Source of the DNA: Paractinoplanes abujensis
GTDB taxonomy: Bacteria; Actinomycetota; Actinomycetes; Mycobacteriales; Micromonosporaceae
Reading direction: 5' to 3'
DNA: 64,000 bases
NCBI RefSeq assembly: GCF_014204895.1
Contig: NZ_JACHMF010000001.1
Span: 4,154,001 to 4,218,000, forward strand
The position numbers and the translations under genes were made by a program. The notes below the pieces were generated by a model. That model ran no database searches, was not told the origin of the DNA, and saw nothing but the letters and a program-made list of their open reading frames with translations. Below are positions 62,176 to 64,000 of this stretch, in pieces. Position 1 is the stretch's first letter; the number at the start of each line of letters is the position of its first letter.

Positions 62176-63447
62176 CGACCGGCGCGCGAGGAGCAGTGTC
62201 GTGTGGACCTCGAGCGGCACCTCGTCGGCGAACAGCTGGGTCAGGCCGGCCAGCACGTCGCGCCGGACCGGTGGTGGCAGCATGCGGAACTGCGACCTGG
62301 TGCGGGTCAGACCCAGGTAGTCCCGCGCCGCCACGCTGCGCCGGGAGAGGTAGTGGCGGCTGGTCCGCCCCTCGAAGCCGGCCAGTTGCGACAGCTCGTC
62401 GCCCGGCCACCGGTGCCACACCTGGTCGGCGGTGACGGCCTCGTCGTTGACGACGACCGCCGGGGCGTGCCGGGCCAGCACTTCGAGCATGGACGTCCGC
62501 AGGCCCGGCTCGGCGATCCGCTCGGTGTTCCAGAACAGCGCCAGCGTCGCGCCGTCGGCGAGCAGGTCCGCGGCCTGGGACCAGCGGGTCCCGGGCCGGG
62601 TCCAGTGCCAGGCCTCGGCGCTGAACAACAATCCGAACTTCTCGTCGGAGCGGAACCCCTCGAAGCTGTCGCGTACGACGTCGACGCCCGCCAGCGAGCT
62701 CACCCGGCGCTCGAGAACGTCGGCCATGGCGTCGTCCGGTTCCACAACGACGATCGGCATCCCGGCGGCGGCGAACGGCACGGTGGCGCGGCCGGTGCCC
62801 GCCCCGACCTCCAGCGCGCGGCGACCGCCGGGACCGGACGGGCCGTAGCTCAGCACGTCGTCGACCAGCGTCAGTGGATAGGCCGGACGCACCCGGTCGT
62901 ACTCGCCGGGGACCTCACCGAACACCTGGGCCGGGTTCCGCGGGACCGGCCCGCTCAACGATCGGGCCAGCCGTTCACCGGCGGGCCACGGGCCGGATCC
63001 GCTCTTCGAGTCCAGGTGCCCGGCCGGGCCCGCGTCGACCAGCTCCGAGCCCCAATCTTCCGCGTACGCCCGGAACTGCTCGAAGGTGGCCATCGGATCG
63101 TCCCGGCTGGCCACCAGGATCGAGCGGAACGGCAAACGCCGCCGTGGCCCGTCGGCCCCGTCCGGGGCCCAGGGCGGCGTGACCAGCAGGGCCGCGCTCA
63201 CCGGACCGGCGTGCGCAGCGGCCCAGGCGGCCACGATCAGGCAGCCCGCACCGTGCGCGACCAGAACCGCCGGCTCGTCGTCGGCGCTGATCGCGGCGTG
63301 CAGCGCGGCGACCCGGCCCGCCACGTCGACGGGCGGCCCGGGTGGTTCGGGCGCCCACGAGAACTCCGGGTAGCCGTCGACCCACGCGCGCGACCAGTGG
63401 TCGGCGGACGGAACTCCACGGCCGGGAACCACAAGGAACCGCGTCAT
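62113..63447 (-). CDS. Fusion of RBBP9/YdeN-like hydrolase (nucleophile lost) and SAM methyltransferase
   Basis: 444 residues from ATG 63447 (TAGCCT seven bases before). Residues 1-165 resemble RBBP9/YdeN serine hydrolases (FLVVPGRGVPSADHWSRAW, SRDDPMATFE, GHLDSKSG), but the elbow reads VAHGAGC (about 64) instead of VGHSLGC, so the Ser is gone. Residues 185-430 are a class I methyltransferase: RALEVGAGTGRATVPFAAAG (about 213), VVVEPDDAM and ALFWNTER. The hydrolase half may bind a partner or substrate. Confidence 0.8.
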   Translation of the reverse strand: MTRFLVVPGRGVPSADHWSRAWVDGYPEFSWAPEPPGPPVDVAGRVAALHAAISADDEPAVLVAHGAGCLIVAAWAAAHAGPVSAALLVTPPWAPDGADGPRRRLPFRSILVASRDDPMATFEQFRAYAEDWGSELVDAGPAGHLDSKSGSGPWPAGERLARSLSGPVPRNPAQVFGEVPGEYDRVRPAYPLTLVDDVLSYGPSGPGGRRALEVGAGTGRATVPFAAAGMPIVVVEPDDAMADVLERRVSSLAGVDVVRDSFEGFRSDEKFGLLFSAEAWHWTRPGTRWSQAADLLADGATLALFWNTERIAEPGLRTSMLEVLARHAPAVVVNDEAVTADQVWHRWPGDELSQLAGFEGRTSRHYLSRRSVAARDYLGLTRTRSQFRMLPPPVRRDVLAGLTQLFADEVPLEVHTTLLLARRSLRGPDLQGGRRAEESAGERH

Positions 63448-63454
63448 ACGAGCC

Positions 63455-63460
63455 AGGCTA
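63455..63460 (-). promoter_or_regulatory. Leaderless -10 box (TAGCCT)
   Basis: TAGCCT on the minus strand, seven bases before the ATG at 63447. Confidence 0.45.
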
Positions 63461-63481
63461 TCCACGCGTACCGTGCCATAG

Positions 63482-63730
63482 GTGGTGACGAATGCGCCGA
63501 TGTTCTGGGTCGGAGGCAATCCGGGGCCGGGCAAGTCGACGATCGTGCGGCGGCTGGCCTTCGCACTCGACCTTCCGCTGCACCCGATCGACGCCTGCAC
63601 CTACGACCATCTGCGCCGGCTGGGCCCGCCCCGGCCACCGCTGCAGGCGATGCCGGTCCGGGGCCCGGCCGGCGCGGCCGACGACTTCGAGCGGGCCATG
63701 TCCGCGGAGTACCGCCAGGCTGTCGGGTAG
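63482..63730 (+). CDS. Truncated P-loop kinase-like protein, 82 aa
   Basis: From GTG 63482, with TACCGT seven bases before. Walker A is intact (WVGGNPGPGKSTIVRRLAFA, about 9-28), but the protein is only 82 residues and lacks the Walker B and lid regions of adenylate-kinase-like ATPases. The end (ADDFERAMSAEYRQAVG) suggests a deletion that joined two parts. Its stop overlaps the promoter of the next gene. Probably decayed. Confidence 0.55.
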   Translation: MVTNAPMFWVGGNPGPGKSTIVRRLAFALDLPLHPIDACTYDHLRRLGPPRPPLQAMPVRGPAGAADDFERAMSAEYRQAVG

Positions 63731-63733
63731 CGT
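63728..63733 (+). promoter_or_regulatory. Leaderless -10 box (TAGCGT)
   Basis: TAGCGT ends seven bases before ATG 63741 and contains the stop codon of the preceding frame. Confidence 0.5.
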
Positions 63734-63740
63734 GCCGCGG

Positions 63741-64000
63741 ATGTTCCTGGCTCTCGCTCGCGTCCTGGCCCACTGCGGCGGCTCCCCCACCGCGGCCGTG
63801 GCGTATCTCGCCCGCGCGGTCGCCCAGAATCCGGCCGACCCGGAGCCGTACGCGGTCCTCGACGAGCTGCGCCGCCAGTCCCCGGCCGAGGTGGCGGCCG
63901 CCGTCGCCGAGCCGGGCAGCGCCTGGCAGTTCGTCGCCGGGTCGTATCTCGCCTTCGCCACGGGTGACATGGACGAGGCCGCGCGGTTACTGGGATCGCT
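63741..64000 (+). CDS. TPR-like protein, N-terminal part
   Basis: 86 residues to the window edge. MFLALARVLAHCGGSPTAAV and AQNPADPEPYAVLDELRR have the pattern of tetratricopeptide repeats. The remainder lies outside; no family can be named. Confidence 0.6.
   Translation, partial: MFLALARVLAHCGGSPTAAVAYLARAVAQNPADPEPYAVLDELRRQSPAEVAAAVAEPGSAWQFVAGSYLAFATGDMDEAARLLGS

Overview
The window looks like chromosomal DNA of a filamentous high-GC actinomycete, most likely Micromonosporaceae and probably Actinoplanes-like. This rests on the very high GC, frequent GTG starts, many leaderless TANNNT promoters, start/stop-overlapping operons, and gene families typical of the group (carboxylic acid reductase, DUF4360 secreted proteins, MASE1 kinase, GGDEF/EAL proteins, SMI1 and DUF6624 proteins). 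The assignment is by inspection only; no search was run. Most of the sequence reads as ordinary accessory or regulatory chromosome, with one decayed mobile segment at a tRNA gene.

1-4.4 kb: a partial HD-domain gene diverges from a LysR regulator. After a small unknown gene comes a scrap-yard: a broken IS3 element, a NUDIX fragment cut at both ends and the C-terminal part of a large serine recombinase. The recombinase reading frame runs into the 3' end of tRNA-Leu(GAG), suggesting an old integration site.
4.5-13.7 kb: TPR/proline-repeat membrane protein, FN3 surface protein, then a tight MoxR-DUF58-transglutaminase-like operon in which the transglutaminase appears to lack its catalytic Cys and His.
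13.7-20.8 kb: secreted proteins (two DUF4360 loci, one reduced to a remnant), an MprF-like protein with a membrane esterase, and an ECF sigma factor with its membrane partner.
20.9-31.3 kb: a stand-alone carboxylic acid reductase, a BLUF photoreceptor, two AraC regulators, a hydrolase, a MASE1 histidine kinase with a receiver-only regulator, and an SDR.
31.4-44.0 kb: a convergent pair of DUF4360 genes, then three diguanylate-cyclase-type genes (one frameshifted, one GGDEF-EAL) interleaved with AAC(3)- and APH-like enzymes, a MEDS/ATPase regulator, a VOC protein and a GNAT.
44.1-64.0 kb: LRV-repeat and membrane proteins, SMI1, DUF6624, three divergent regulator/oxidoreductase pairs (MarR, XRE, HxlR), a CrtI/CrtU-like oxidase, a ZIP transporter, a four-gene operon, DoxX, a hydrolase-methyltransferase fusion and a partial last gene.

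The most interesting pattern joins two themes. Two DUF4360 loci share a 77-base upstream element, 85% identical over its last 59 bases, resembling a divergent cyclic-di-GMP-I (GEMM) riboswitch, and several cyclic-di-GMP enzymes lie nearby. If the element is real, DUF4360 secretion would be under second-messenger control. Other points are several enzymes with lost catalytic residues, the 27-bp MarR palindrome, the leaderless genes and an 8-codon leaderless mini-ORF overlapping the next start.
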